A DNA stretch of 64,000 nucleotides from Nocardia niwae NBRC 108934 = DSM 45340 (GTDB lineage: Bacteria > Actinomycetota > Actinomycetes > Mycobacteriales > Mycobacteriaceae): positions 62,001 through 126,000 of the forward strand of contig NZ_BDCK01000026.1 in NCBI RefSeq assembly GCF_001613465.1, in the 5' to 3' direction. The notes beneath the pieces were generated by a model. The model did not search any database. It was not told where the DNA came from and saw nothing but the letters and a program-made list of their open reading frames with translations. Of the stretch, positions 51,792 through 60,899 are shown one piece after another. The translations under genes were made by a program, and so were the position numbers. Each line of letters begins with the position of its first letter. Positions within the stretch are counted from its first letter, which is position 1.

Positions 51792-52427
51792 TTACCGCAA
51801 TCTGTCGGCCAGGTCCTCGCCGAGCAGGACGAATACGTCCACCGTGTGCTCGATCAGTTCGTCGCGCGTGAGGTGCAGATCGCCCTGGAGCCAGGCGGTC
51901 AGCGTCTGCACCAGCCCCCCGACCAGGTAGAGGGCGCGGAAGTCGACCGCCGAGGGCGGGGCGGAGTCGGGCATCCGGTAGAAGTCGGTGCCCTCGGCGG
52001 CCACCATCTGCGCGAACGCGCGGACCGTCTCGGTGGTGCGGGCGCGCAGCTCCGGCGTCGCCATGCCCGCGATCAGCGCCGCCTTCGCCTTGCGCGGGTC
52101 GTCGGTGAGCAGGTGCACGCCCGCGGTGATCGCGGCGTGCGCGGTCGCGCGCGTGTCCGGCGCGGCGGTGCGCACGGCCGCGAGGATGGCCGCAGCGAGT
52201 TCCTCGGCGATCCCGTCGATCAGGGCGACGAGTACCGCGTCGCGGCTGTCGAAGTTCTCGTAGTAGTACCGCTCGTTGAGACCCGCCCGTGCGCACAGCC
52301 CCGAGACGGTCAGCTTCCCCAGCCCTTCGGTGCCGATGATCTCGAGCGCGGCCTCCAGCAACGCCGCACGACGCTGCGCCCGGCGCTCCTCGGCGGAGAC
52401 GCCTCCATAAGTCCGTTGCGCCGTCAC
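51792..52427 (-). CDS. TetR-family regulator
   Basis: 211 residues. Helix-turn-helix: ALLEAALEIIGTEGLGKLTVSGLCARAGLNERYYYENFDSRDAV. Start GTG at 52427. Convergent with barstar and divergent from the DUF2236 gene, so it likely regulates that gene from the intergenic region. Confidence 0.9.
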   Translation of the reverse strand: MTAQRTYGGVSAEERRAQRRAALLEAALEIIGTEGLGKLTVSGLCARAGLNERYYYENFDSRDAVLVALIDGIAEELAAAILAAVRTAAPDTRATAHAAITAGVHLLTDDPRKAKAALIAGMATPELRARTTETVRAFAQMVAAEGTDFYRMPDSAPPSAVDFRALYLVGGLVQTLTAWLQGDLHLTRDELIEHTVDVFVLLGEDLADRLR

Positions 52428-52500
52428 AGTTCGATTCTTACAGGTGCGCAGGACTCCGGTGGCACGGTCGTCGCCCCAGCATTTCGGACCCGGAACATTT

Positions 52501-52551
52501 TGGCAGGAAGTCTTGCCAGAAGTAACTTTTCTGGTGGATGCTATTGCCAGA
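52501..52551. promoter_or_regulatory. Inverted repeats between tetR and DUF2236
   Basis: TGGCA (52501-52505) with TGCCA (52514-52518), and TCTGG (52530-52534) with CCAGA (52547-52551). The arms are short; together with a related TTGCCAGA motif appearing twice they are a plausible TetR site, but weak. Confidence 0.4.
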
Positions 52552-52573
52552 TGTGCTCGACGAGGAGGCGGCG

Positions 52574-53506
52574 ATGTCCGAGCCCGGTTATTTCAGTGAC
52601 CACTCGATGGTCCGGCGGGTGATGAGCAAGCGCGCGGTGGGGCTGACCTACGGCCTGCGCGCCCTGGTGATCGGCGCGGTGCACCCGCTGCTCTACGTCG
52701 GCACCGCGGAGAACACCGAGCACCGGACGACGCCCTACACCCGGCTCGCGCTGACCGGCCGGCTGTTCGAGGCGGTGTTCCTCGGCAGCAAGGCCGAGGC
52801 CGATCGGGCGCTGGCGTTCACCAGGAAGCGGCACGTCAGGGTGCGGGGCGCGCTGCCGGAGGACGCCGGAGCCCGCCACCCGGCGGGGACGGGGTACTCC
52901 GCGCTCGACCCGCATCTGATGTTCATGACGATGGCCTTCACCTTCGACTCGGCCGAGGTGATGTACGACCTGCTGGTGCGCACCATGACCGACGGGGAGC
53001 GCGAGGGGCTCTACCAGGACTACGTGCGCTGGGGGGAGCTGTTCGGCATGCCCGCGGACGCGGCGCCGGGCGGCTACCGCGAGTTCCGCGCGTTCTTCGA
53101 CGGCTACCTCGCCTCCGACGAGCTCTTCCTCACCGACGAGGCGCGGCTGGTCGGCTCCTACTTGGCCGGGCAGCGCGTCCCCTACACGCAGGGCGTGCCG
53201 TTGCAGCAGGTCACCTCCGCGTTCTATCTGCTGGTGCAGGGCAGCCTGCCGCCGCGGATCCGGCGGATGTACGGCATGCGCTGGGGTGCGCCCGAGGAGG
53301 TCGCCTACCAGGGGCTTTCGCGCGCGGTTCGCACGGCGCACGTGTCGGTTCCGCTGGTGCCCCCGGTGCTGCGCAACACACTCGCCGGTCCCAGCGCCCC
53401 GGTCTACAAGATGCTGTCCCAGCGTGAACACGAACTGGTGAGCGGCGGACGGCCGAGCATGCCCGGGGTGGACCCACGCAACTGGGTGCAGCGAAATTCC
53501 GCTTGA
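52574..53506 (+). CDS. DUF2236 (oxygenase MpaB/Lcp-like) protein
   Basis: 310 residues. DUF2236 family, related to rubber-cleaving Lcp and fungal MpaB oxygenases, which bind heme: SMVRRVMSKRAVGLTYGLRALVIGAVHPLLY, the RHVRVRG..DPHLMFMTMAFTFDSAEVMYDLLV block and YVRWGELFGMPADAAP. The role in actinobacteria is unknown; lipid or isoprenoid oxidation is the family theme. Start ATG 52574 with GAGGAGG upstream. The divergent TetR suggests inducible expression. Confidence 0.85.
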   Translation: MSEPGYFSDHSMVRRVMSKRAVGLTYGLRALVIGAVHPLLYVGTAENTEHRTTPYTRLALTGRLFEAVFLGSKAEADRALAFTRKRHVRVRGALPEDAGARHPAGTGYSALDPHLMFMTMAFTFDSAEVMYDLLVRTMTDGEREGLYQDYVRWGELFGMPADAAPGGYREFRAFFDGYLASDELFLTDEARLVGSYLAGQRVPYTQGVPLQQVTSAFYLLVQGSLPPRIRRMYGMRWGAPEEVAYQGLSRAVRTAHVSVPLVPPVLRNTLAGPSAPVYKMLSQREHELVSGGRPSMPGVDPRNWVQRNSA

Positions 53507-53528
53507 GCCGCATGGGAAGATCGGGGGT

Positions 53529-54560
53529 ATGTCCAGTCCTGCGCCCACCCCGGCCGCCGAACGCAAGCAGCGGGTTCTGTCCGGGATCCAGCCGACCAGC
53601 TCCTCGTTCCATCTCGGGAACTACCTTGGCGCGCTGCAGTACTGGGTGACCATGCAGGACGACTACGACGCGCTGTATTTCATCCCGGACTTGCACGCGA
53701 TCACGGTGCCGCAGGAACCCAAGGAGCTGAGACTCCGCACCAAGGCCGCCGCCGCGCAGCTGCTCGCGCTGGGCATCGACCCCAAGAAGTCGACCCTGTT
53801 CGTGCAGAGCCAGGTGCCCGAGCATGCCGAGCTGGCCTGGGTGCTGAGCTGTCTCACCGGTTTCGGCGAGGCGAGCCGGATGACCCAGTTCAAGGACAAA
53901 TCGGTGAAACAGGGCGCGGAGAACGCGACCGTCGGCCTGTTCACCTACCCGGTGCTGATGGCCGCGGACATCCTGCTCTACCGCGCCCATCAGGTGCCCG
54001 TCGGCGAGGACCAGCGCCAGCACCTGGAGCTGACCCGGAACCTGGCCCAGCGCTTCAACACTCGGTTCAAGAAGACGTTCGTGGTGCCGGAGGCGCACAT
54101 CGTCAAGGGCACGGCGAAGATCTACGATCTACAGGACCCGACCGCGAAGATGAGCAAGTCCGCCTCCACCGACGCGGGCCTGATCAACCTGCTCGACGAC
54201 CCGAAGGTCACCGCGAAGAAGGTGAAATCCGCGGTCACCGACACCGAACGCGACATCCGGTACGACCCGGAGCGTAAGCCGGGCGTCAGCAACCTGCTGG
54301 TGATCCTGAGCTCGCTGACCGGTGCGCCGATTGTCACCTTGGAGAAGGATTTCGAGGGCAAGGGTTACGGCGAGCTGAAGGCCGACGTGGCGGACGCGCT
54401 GGTCGAATTCGTCACGCCGTTGCGGGCGAAGGTGCAAGAGTACATGTCGGATCAAGGTGAACTCGACCGTGTACTCGCCGCCGGAGCCGAGCGAGCGCGA
54501 GAGATCGCCGGCAACACACTCGCGCAGGTCTATGACCGGGTCGGCTTGCTGAGTCGCTAG
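53529..54560 (+). CDS. trpS: Tryptophanyl-tRNA synthetase
   Basis: 343 residues. Class I synthetase charging tRNA-Trp. HIGH-like HLGNY near residue 29 and KMSKS (TAKMSKSASTDAGLI) near 210 are both present, as are GIQPTSSSFHLGNYLGAL and PVLMAADILLYRAHQVPVGEDQRQHLELTRNLAQRF. Normal length. Start ATG 53529, preceded by a G-run that may act as a ribosome site. Mycobacterial trpS lies in the same order before yihY and dacB1. Confidence 0.96.
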   Translation: MSSPAPTPAAERKQRVLSGIQPTSSSFHLGNYLGALQYWVTMQDDYDALYFIPDLHAITVPQEPKELRLRTKAAAAQLLALGIDPKKSTLFVQSQVPEHAELAWVLSCLTGFGEASRMTQFKDKSVKQGAENATVGLFTYPVLMAADILLYRAHQVPVGEDQRQHLELTRNLAQRFNTRFKKTFVVPEAHIVKGTAKIYDLQDPTAKMSKSASTDAGLINLLDDPKVTAKKVKSAVTDTERDIRYDPERKPGVSNLLVILSSLTGAPIVTLEKDFEGKGYGELKADVADALVEFVTPLRAKVQEYMSDQGELDRVLAAGAERAREIAGNTLAQVYDRVGLLSR

Positions 54561-54639
54561 GCTGCCCGGTCTTCGCTGGGCGGTTGTCGCGCGCCCGGCC
54601 GGGTAACACCGGTGTGAGGTCTCTCGGTCGAAGGGGCGA

Positions 54640-55674
54640 ATGGTGCAGGTGATCGACAATGTCAAAGCCGGGATCGAACGCCGGGTGCAGGCGCAACCGT
54701 GGCTGGACCACTTGGTCCGCACCGCGGGACGTTATCAGCGGCAACGGGGCAACTACTACGCGGCGGGTATCACGTATTTCACTGTGCTGTCGTTGTTTCC
54801 GCTGCTGATGGTCGCTTTCGCGGTCGCGGGCGTGGTCTTGTCCAGCAATCCGGAACTGCTCCAGGAGTTACAGGCCAAGATCATCGAGAACATTCCCGGT
54901 ACGTTCGGCACCCAGCTGAACGACCTGGTGAATCAGGCGGTCGATTCCCGGCGCACGGTCGGTGCCCTGGGTTTGCTCACCGGCGTCTACAGCGGGCTCG
55001 GCTGGATGGCGAACCTGCGCGCCGCGCTGACCGAGCAATGGGACCAGAAGAGCCCCGACGGCAACTGGCTGATGACCAAACTCTCCGATCTCGGGGCGCT
55101 GGTCGGGCTCGGGCTCGCGTTCACCGTGTCGCTGGGGTTGTCGGCGTTGGCGTCGAGCACGCTCGGGGAGCAACTGCTCGACAAAGTCGGGCTGGGCGAG
55201 CTGCCCGGTGCGGGCGTACTGCTGTCGCTGCTGTCCATCGCGCTCGGCTTCCTCGCCTCGTGGGCGGTATTCGCGTGGGTCATCGCGAGGCTGCCGCGGG
55301 AACCGGTGACGTTGACAAGTGCGGCCAAGGCGGCCGGCCTGGCCGCGCTGGTGTTCGAGATCTTCAAGATCGTCGCCTCGATCTACCTGCAATCGGTGCT
55401 GAGCAGCCCGGCGGGCGCCACCTTCGGCTCGATCATCGGCCTGATGGTGTTCACCTACGTGACCTACCGCATCGTCCTGTTCGCCACCGCTTGGGCCGCC
55501 ACCGCCTCGGAGAACGAGCCGGAAGCGGAGATACCCGCACCCGGGCCCGCCGTGATCGCGCCGCGGGTCAGCGCACGCGACATATCGGTGGGCGTGGGCG
55601 CCGCCTACTTCGGCGCGGGCGCGCTCGCGGCCCTCGCGCTCTCCGGCTTGCGCAAGTTGCCGGGCCGTCGGTGA
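54640..55674 (+). CDS. YihY/virulence factor BrkB family membrane protein
   Basis: 344 residues with about six membrane spans: GNYYAAGITYFTVLSLFPLLMVAFAVAGVVL, GALGLLTGVYSGLGWMANLRAALTEQW and GSIIGLMVFTYVTYRIVLFATAWAA are hallmarks of the YihY family. The function is unsettled. AAGGGG lies 4 bases before the ATG. It follows trpS as in mycobacteria (Rv3335c). Confidence 0.9.
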   Translation: MVQVIDNVKAGIERRVQAQPWLDHLVRTAGRYQRQRGNYYAAGITYFTVLSLFPLLMVAFAVAGVVLSSNPELLQELQAKIIENIPGTFGTQLNDLVNQAVDSRRTVGALGLLTGVYSGLGWMANLRAALTEQWDQKSPDGNWLMTKLSDLGALVGLGLAFTVSLGLSALASSTLGEQLLDKVGLGELPGAGVLLSLLSIALGFLASWAVFAWVIARLPREPVTLTSAAKAAGLAALVFEIFKIVASIYLQSVLSSPAGATFGSIIGLMVFTYVTYRIVLFATAWAATASENEPEAEIPAPGPAVIAPRVSARDISVGVGAAYFGAGALAALALSGLRKLPGRR

Positions 55675-55681
55675 TCGTCCG

Positions 55682-56983
55682 TCAGCGTCGCCGGTTGGCC
55701 TGTCGCGCGCCTAGCAGCAGCGCGGCGACCAAGAGGACACCGCCGACGATCAGCAGGGTTCTGACGCCGGTGCGGCGATTCTCGGCTGCGGGCATCGCGG
55801 AGGGGTCGCTGCCGGGCGCCGAAGACGCGGCCCGGTCGCTGCCCGCCATGGGCGGCGCGGCCAGGGTGGCCGCGCCCTGGTCGCGCTGGGCTACCACCGC
55901 GCCGGGCAGATTGCCGACCGAGGCGCCGCGGGGCAGCGCGAACCCGTAGTCGAGCAGGCGGGCGGCCTGCTCCCACGGACGCAGCGGCTGCACGTCGGCC
56001 TTGAGCAGGGTGACCGCGAGTCTGCGGCCGCCGCGCTGGGCGGCGGCGACGAAGGTCTGGCGCGCGTCGTCGGTGAAGCCGGTCTTGCCGCCGAGCGCGC
56101 CGTCGTAGTTGTAGAGCAGCTGGTTGTCGTTGCCGATCGGGTAGCCGGGACGGTCGGTGTCGCCGGGGATCGCCGGGTCGGCCGGGTAGCCGGGGAAGTC
56201 GACCTGCTCGGTGTGGATCAGCTCGGCGAACAGCGGAATGCTCATGGCCTCGCGGAACAGCACGGCGAGGTCGTAGGCCGAGGTGCTCATCCCGGGCCCG
56301 TCCAGCCCGGACGGAGTCGCCGCGCGAGTGTCCATGGCGCGCAACGATTTCGCCAGGTCGTTCATCTTCGCGACGGTCGCGTCGTCGCCGCCGAGCTGCG
56401 CGGCGAGGGCATGCGCCGCGTCGTTGCCCGAAGCCATGATCAGCGCCTGCATGAGCTGCCGGTTGGTGTACCGGCCGCCGGGGCCGATGCCCACCCGGGT
56501 GCCGTCGACGTCGGCGTCGTCCCGGGTGCCGACGACCACTTTGTCCAGCTTCAGCGTGCGCAGCGCCAACGTGGCCAGCAGCACTTTGATCGTGCTGGCG
56601 GGCCGGTAACGCCCGTGCGGATCTTTCGCGGCCAGCACTTCGCCGGTGTCCAGATCCGCTACCAGCCAAGCCGTCGCCGAGATGTCCTGCGGGGCGGGCG
56701 GCGCGGCTTTGGGGAGCACGACCCCGCACTCGCCGAGGCGGGCGCCGCCGATGGGCGGGGAAGGGATCGGCAGTGGAGCCGGCGTCGGCTGACCGGGCGC
56801 GGGCACTTCGGAGGCGTCGATCGGCGCGGGCGGCACCGTCTTCTGTGGGCAGCCGTCGGTATTCGGGGTGGTGAACGGCGTAGTGGTGCCGGGTTCGGCG
56901 AGCGACGGCGCGGCCGTCGCTCCGATCGCGGCGACGGCCAGCACGACGCCCACGCAGAGCAAGGCACGGCGAGTGATCTTCAT
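55682..56983 (-). CDS. dacB1: D-alanyl-D-alanine carboxypeptidase (S11, DacB1-like)
   Basis: 433 residues. A signal peptide (RRALLCVGVVLAVAAIGATAAPSLA) exports it; the penicillin-binding triad is STIK (PASTIKVLL), SGN (IMASGNDAAH) and KTG (GGKTGFTDDA). It trims the terminal D-Ala from peptidoglycan stem peptides at the cell surface. A C-terminal span (TLLIVGGVLLVAALLLGA) anchors it. The ATG at 56983 follows TAGGCT by 8 bases with no ribosome site, so it may be leaderless. Confidence 0.93.
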   Translation of the reverse strand: MKITRRALLCVGVVLAVAAIGATAAPSLAEPGTTTPFTTPNTDGCPQKTVPPAPIDASEVPAPGQPTPAPLPIPSPPIGGARLGECGVVLPKAAPPAPQDISATAWLVADLDTGEVLAAKDPHGRYRPASTIKVLLATLALRTLKLDKVVVGTRDDADVDGTRVGIGPGGRYTNRQLMQALIMASGNDAAHALAAQLGGDDATVAKMNDLAKSLRAMDTRAATPSGLDGPGMSTSAYDLAVLFREAMSIPLFAELIHTEQVDFPGYPADPAIPGDTDRPGYPIGNDNQLLYNYDGALGGKTGFTDDARQTFVAAAQRGGRRLAVTLLKADVQPLRPWEQAARLLDYGFALPRGASVGNLPGAVVAQRDQGAATLAAPPMAGSDRAASSAPGSDPSAMPAAENRRTGVRTLLIVGGVLLVAALLLGARQANRRR

Positions 56984-57048
56984 CGCCGATGAGCCTAGCG
57001 AGCGGTCCGGTGATCGGCCGCACATGCTCGGCGCATCGGAACCCGATA

Positions 57049-57094
57049 TTGACAGCGTCTACTTAATGAGAGTTACTATCAAAAAGTTGTAACT
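57049..57094 (+). promoter_or_regulatory. Promoter/operator of the MFS-tetR pair
   Basis: TTGACA at 57049-57054 is a consensus -35; GTTACT at 57072-57077 (17 base spacer) or TACTAT two bases further on is the -10. AGTTAC (57071-57076) and GTAACT (57089-57094) form an inverted repeat over the -10 and the start region, a likely site for the downstream TetR. Confidence 0.65.
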
Positions 57095-57111
57095 ACCATT
57101 TTGGAGGCGTC

Positions 57112-58626
57112 ATGAAGAACGACTCGCCCCGGCGCTGGCTCGCCCTCGGCGCGCTGGCCGTGGCGATGCTGACCATCGGGCTCGATGTCACCGTGCTGAC
57201 CGTGGCGCTGCCCACGCTCGCGGTCGACCTGAACGCGAATACCGCCGCGCTGCAATGGTTCAGCAGCGCCTACACGCTGGCGCTGGCCGCCGTGATGCTG
57301 CCGGCGGGCGCGCTCGGCGACCGCTACGGCCGTAAGAAGTTCCTGCTGGCCGCCCTGGCGCTGTTCGGCGTCGCGTCCGTCGCGTGCGCCGTGGCCACCT
57401 CGCCCGGCGAACTCATCGCGGCGCGGGTCGCGCTCGGGATCGCGGCGGCGGCGATGATGCCGCTGTCGATGTCGGTGCTGCCCGCGATGTTCCCCGAGCC
57501 CGCCGAGCTCCAGCGCGCGCTGACGATCTGGATCACCTCGACCGCGATCGGCTTGCCCCTGGGCCCGATCGTGGGCGGCTGGTTGCTGCGCAACTTCTGG
57601 TGGGGGTCGGTGTTCCTGATCAACGTGCCGATGGTCGTGATCGGCGCGCTCGCCGTCGCCGTCCTCGTGCCCGAATCGCGTAGCGCGCACCATTTCCGGA
57701 TCGATCTGCCCGGAGTGGCACTGTCGGCGGCGGGCATGCTCGCACTCACCTACGGCTTCATCCGGATCGGTGAGCAAGGCTGGGGCGACGGCCCGGCCTG
57801 GGCGACCGTCGCCGTCGGTGTGCTGCTGTTCGGCGCGTTCTTGGCCTGGCAGCGCAAGACCGCGCATCCGCTGGTCGACCTCGGGCTGTTCGCGGCAGAC
57901 GGTTTCCGTTGGGGCACAGCGTTTTCCATCGTGGTGAACTTCGCCATGTTCGGCATGTTCTTCACCGTTCCGCAGTACTTCCAAGCGGTGCTCGGCGTGG
58001 ACGCGCTGGGCAGCGGCCTGCGGTTGCTTCCGCTGATCGGCGGATTGCTGGTCGGCAGCAGGCTGGTCGACAAGGTGCTGCCGAAACTGGGCGTTCGCGT
58101 CGTGATCACCGCCGGATTCACGCTCTTGGCCGGTTCCCTGGTGCTGGGCGCGCTCACCACCGTGGACAGCGGCTACGGGTTCACGGCCTTGTGGCTGACA
58201 CTGCTCGGCGCCGGAATGGGAGTGGTGATGCCCGCCGCGATGGGCATGGCGATGGGTGAGCTGGACGCGGAGCGCTCCGGATCCGGTTCCGCGCTGCTGC
58301 AGGCGCTGCGCCAGGCCGGTGGCACCATCGGCGTCGCGGTGCTGGGCACCGTGCTGTCCACCCGGTACCGATCCGAACTCGGCCCGCTGAACCGCGAACC
58401 GATCGACGACGGCGTGAACGCGGGCGTCGCCGCGGCGCGCAAGCTGGGTGATCCGTCGATGCTGCACCAGGTGCAGGTGGCCTTCCTCGGCGGCATGAGC
58501 GCGATGCTCTGGGCCTGCGCCGGGCTGTGCCTGCTGGCGGCTGTGCTCGCGGCGACCGTGGTGCGTGCGCGGCTACGCACCCGAGCGCCGGAGCCGGGTG
58601 CGGCAGAATCGATCCATGTCGGTTGA
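57112..58626 (+). CDS. MFS drug exporter (DHA2, 14-span)
   Basis: 504 residues. LDVTVLTVALPTLAVDL, GALGDRYGRKKFLL (motif A) and LPLGPIVGGWLLRNFWWGSVFLINVP (motif C) fit EmrB/QacA-type antiporters. The long C-terminal half contains the extra spans of the 14-TM class. Start ATG 57112 with GGAGG upstream. A TetR gene overlaps its 3' end and probably represses it. Confidence 0.92.
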   Translation: MKNDSPRRWLALGALAVAMLTIGLDVTVLTVALPTLAVDLNANTAALQWFSSAYTLALAAVMLPAGALGDRYGRKKFLLAALALFGVASVACAVATSPGELIAARVALGIAAAAMMPLSMSVLPAMFPEPAELQRALTIWITSTAIGLPLGPIVGGWLLRNFWWGSVFLINVPMVVIGALAVAVLVPESRSAHHFRIDLPGVALSAAGMLALTYGFIRIGEQGWGDGPAWATVAVGVLLFGAFLAWQRKTAHPLVDLGLFAADGFRWGTAFSIVVNFAMFGMFFTVPQYFQAVLGVDALGSGLRLLPLIGGLLVGSRLVDKVLPKLGVRVVITAGFTLLAGSLVLGALTTVDSGYGFTALWLTLLGAGMGVVMPAAMGMAMGELDAERSGSGSALLQALRQAGGTIGVAVLGTVLSTRYRSELGPLNREPIDDGVNAGVAAARKLGDPSMLHQVQVAFLGGMSAMLWACAGLCLLAAVLAATVVRARLRTRAPEPGAAESIHVG

Positions 58627-59227
58627 GCCACCCGCGAACGGGACGGCGCAGGGTTTGCGCGAGCGGAAGAAGGAACGGACCCGCCGGACGATTCGCCTCG
58701 AGGCTTTCCGGCTGTTCCGTGAGCAGGGTTACAACGAGACGACCGTCGAGCAGATCGCCGCGGCCGCCGAGGTCTCGCCGAGCACCTTCTTCCGCTACTT
58801 CCCGTCCAAGGAACAGCTGGTGCTCGCCGACGACCTGGATCCGGTGCTGATCGAAGCGCTGCGGCGTCAGCCGCGCGATATCGGGCCGATGGCGGCTTTC
58901 CGCAACGCGGTGCTCGAGGTCTTCGGCAATCTGCCCGCCCCCGAGCTGGCGTTCGAGCAGGAGCGGCAGGCACTGCTGTATCACGTGCCGGAGCTGCGGT
59001 CGGCCATCGGCCTGGAGATCATCCGCAGCATCGACCTCATCGCGACCCTGTTGGCCGATCATCTCGGCCGGGCCGCCGACGACTTCGAGGTGCGAGTGGC
59101 GGCGGGCGCGATGGCGGGCGCGGCCCTCGGCATGGCGACGATGACGCCGTTGAACGTCGAGAACATCACCCGCACCTTGGATTTTCTGGACGCGGGTATG
59201 CCGCTCGCCCCGCGGCCCGAGTCCTGA
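58616..59227 (+). CDS. TetR-family regulator, overlapping the MFS gene
   Basis: 203 residues. IRLEAFRLFREQGYNETTVEQIAAAAEVSPSTFFRYFPSKEQLV is the helix-turn-helix. The ATG at 58616 lies 11 bases inside the MFS gene end and follows CAGAAT by 6 bases, so it may be leaderless from an internal promoter as well as co-transcribed. Likely the repressor of the preceding exporter. Confidence 0.9.
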   Translation: MSVEPPANGTAQGLRERKKERTRRTIRLEAFRLFREQGYNETTVEQIAAAAEVSPSTFFRYFPSKEQLVLADDLDPVLIEALRRQPRDIGPMAAFRNAVLEVFGNLPAPELAFEQERQALLYHVPELRSAIGLEIIRSIDLIATLLADHLGRAADDFEVRVAAGAMAGAALGMATMTPLNVENITRTLDFLDAGMPLAPRPES

Positions 59228-59242
59228 GGTCGAGACCCCGCG

Positions 59243-60142
59243 CTACCGCGCCTTGGCGGTGCCCGCATGCCGCAGGCGATCCGGGGTTTCGTCGTCCATC
59301 GTCGCGAAGAAGCCGCCGATCACATCCTCGATCTCGGCGATCGAGTCCGCGCAATACAGAATCGGCTGGTAGTGGGTGATGTCGTAGGTCGCGGTGCCCA
59401 TCTGGGCGATGTCGAGCGGGCGCAGCTCGGCGTGCCGGAACTCCTCGATCTCGCCGTAGGACGACAGCAGGCCCGCGCCGTAACAGCGGACCTCGCCGTG
59501 CTCCCGGACGACACCGAACTCCATCGAGAACCAGAAGACGTCGGCGAGGAATTTCAAGGCGCGCTCGGTGGTCAGGCGCGCGACCGCCGCACCGACCGTC
59601 GCGTAGATCGCCGCGAAGCGCGGGCTGGCGATCTGGTTGGCGTGACCGATGATCTCGTGGATGGCGTCCGGCTCGGGGGTGTACAACGGCGCGGAGTGAT
59701 GCCGGATGTACTGCGTGGAATGGAAGATCCGATCGGCGAACGAGCCGAAGAACTCCCGCAGCGGCACCAGGCCCGCGGCCGGGGCGTAACGGAACCCGGT
59801 CAGCGGCGCCAGCGCGGCGGAGACCTCGTCCAGTTGCGGGATGTGATCGGTCGGCAACGCCAGCGCCTCGGCCGCCGCGAGTACCTCCGCGCAGGCATGC
59901 CTGCGATGTTTGCGCGCGAGTTCGGCCGACACGATCCGCCACACCTGCTGCTCCTCGTCGGTGTAGGCGATGTGCGGGAGCGGTTTGCCCGGAGCGTAGT
60001 CCAGCGCCAGTGCGGCGATGGCGTTGCGCCGGGCCCGATATACCGGGTCGTGCACGCCGGGGTGCTCCTCGCTCAGGTGCACGGTCACGTCGCCGTCGCC
60101 GGTGCGGGTCACCGGCGAGTACAGCTGCGCCTCGGTGAACAT
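59243..60142 (-). CDS. phhA: Phenylalanine 4-monooxygenase
   Basis: 299 residues. Pterin- and iron-dependent enzyme that turns phenylalanine into tyrosine. The iron ligands are visible: His-Glu-x-x-x-His in PDAIHEIIGHANQIASPRFA and the Glu in FWFSMEFGVV. RYRPAAGLVPLREFF-type pterin contact (here RYAPAAGLVPLREFF) and STQYIRHHS are also typical. The start is taken as the ATG at 60142. It is convergent with tetR and alone; in aerobic actinobacteria it opens phenylalanine catabolism. Confidence 0.93.
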   Translation of the reverse strand: MFTEAQLYSPVTRTGDGDVTVHLSEEHPGVHDPVYRARRNAIAALALDYAPGKPLPHIAYTDEEQQVWRIVSAELARKHRRHACAEVLAAAEALALPTDHIPQLDEVSAALAPLTGFRYAPAAGLVPLREFFGSFADRIFHSTQYIRHHSAPLYTPEPDAIHEIIGHANQIASPRFAAIYATVGAAVARLTTERALKFLADVFWFSMEFGVVREHGEVRCYGAGLLSSYGEIEEFRHAELRPLDIAQMGTATYDITHYQPILYCADSIAEIEDVIGGFFATMDDETPDRLRHAGTAKAR

Positions 60143-60179
60143 ATCTCGATGCAAGCACCGCCGGAACCCGCCGACAACA

Positions 60180-60222
60180 AACACCCGTTCAGCTGGGCAA
60201 TCTGCCTAGCTGAACGGGTGTT
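60180..60222 (-). terminator. Terminator of the DUF4396 gene
   Basis: Perfect 15 bp inverted repeat AACACCCGTTCAGCT (60180-60194) with 60208-60222, loop 13 bases; on the minus strand it is followed by TTGTTGT. It ends transcription before phhA. Confidence 0.88.
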
Positions 60223-60270
60223 CCAGCAGCAATCCCGGCACCGTGGGGCGCGGATCCGGCGGCATGCTGA

Positions 60271-60792
60271 TCAGTGCGCGCCGTGCAGCGAATGCACCAC
60301 CGCGTGGCCTTTGCCGCGCCCGATCATCCACTTGTTGACCGGCGTGGTCACCGCGAAGGCCACCGCGAAGGCGACGGCGAGGGTGGCCCAGAACAGCACG
60401 GTGTCCAGGTGGGCGTCCATGGCGCCCGGAACCGCCAGAATCACGGCGTTGTCCACGATCTCCATGACCGTGATGGACACCGTATCGGCGGCCAGCGCGG
60501 TACCGACCGCGGCGGCCAACGGCAGGCCCGCCCGCAGCACGCCGCGCATGGTGAAGGCGTAACCGAACACGAACGCCAGCACGATGGCCAGCACCATCGT
60601 CGAGGTGTTGTTCCAGCCCAGCGCGGTGCCGACCACCATGCCGAGGATTTCGCCGATGGCGCAGCCGGTGAGGCAGTGCAGCGTCGCCATGGCCGCCATC
60701 CGCCAGGTAGCGGGGGAGCGGAGACCGGCGTGCTGTGCGGTGTGCGTGGCGTGCGAGACATGCTCGGCCGACGGGTGGTGCCTGTGTTCCAT
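60271..60792 (-). CDS. DUF4396 membrane protein with His-rich N-terminus
   Basis: 173 residues. The first 22 residues hold seven His (MEHRHHPSAEHVSHATHTAQHA), then four or five hydrophobic segments of DUF4396 (ATLHCLTGCAIGEILGMVVGT, MVLAIVLAFVFGYAFTM, TVLFWATLAVAFAVAFAV). No function is established for the family. The ATG at 60792 follows TATAGT by 7 bases, and the promoter spacer carries a TACCC-N5-GGGTA site of the copper-repressor type. Together with the His-rich end this suggests a role in copper or another metal, which is inference. Confidence 0.85.
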   Translation of the reverse strand: MEHRHHPSAEHVSHATHTAQHAGLRSPATWRMAAMATLHCLTGCAIGEILGMVVGTALGWNNTSTMVLAIVLAFVFGYAFTMRGVLRAGLPLAAAVGTALAADTVSITVMEIVDNAVILAVPGAMDAHLDTVLFWATLAVAFAVAFAVTTPVNKWMIGRGKGHAVVHSLHGAH

Positions 60793-60803
60793 AGACGGAA
60801 CTA

Positions 60804-60818
60804 TACCCCCGTAGGGTA
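60804..60818 (-). promoter_or_regulatory. Copper-type (RicR/CsoR) operator at the DUF4396 promoter
   Basis: TACCC-N5-GGGTA: TACCCCCGTAGGGTA, extended by one base to ATACCC/GGGTAT. It lies in the spacer and -10 of a promoter with TTGCGT, 16 bases, TATAGT on the minus strand. The form matches sites bound by mycobacterial RicR and related CsoR repressors, which release DNA with Cu(I). Confidence 0.75.
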
Positions 60819-60899
60819 TTTACGCAACCCTGAGTTCCCGATTTGCCGGACATGAGCGGGCGCCATGCCGCAAGATGGCGAAAGTACGAAGGAGGGCGC

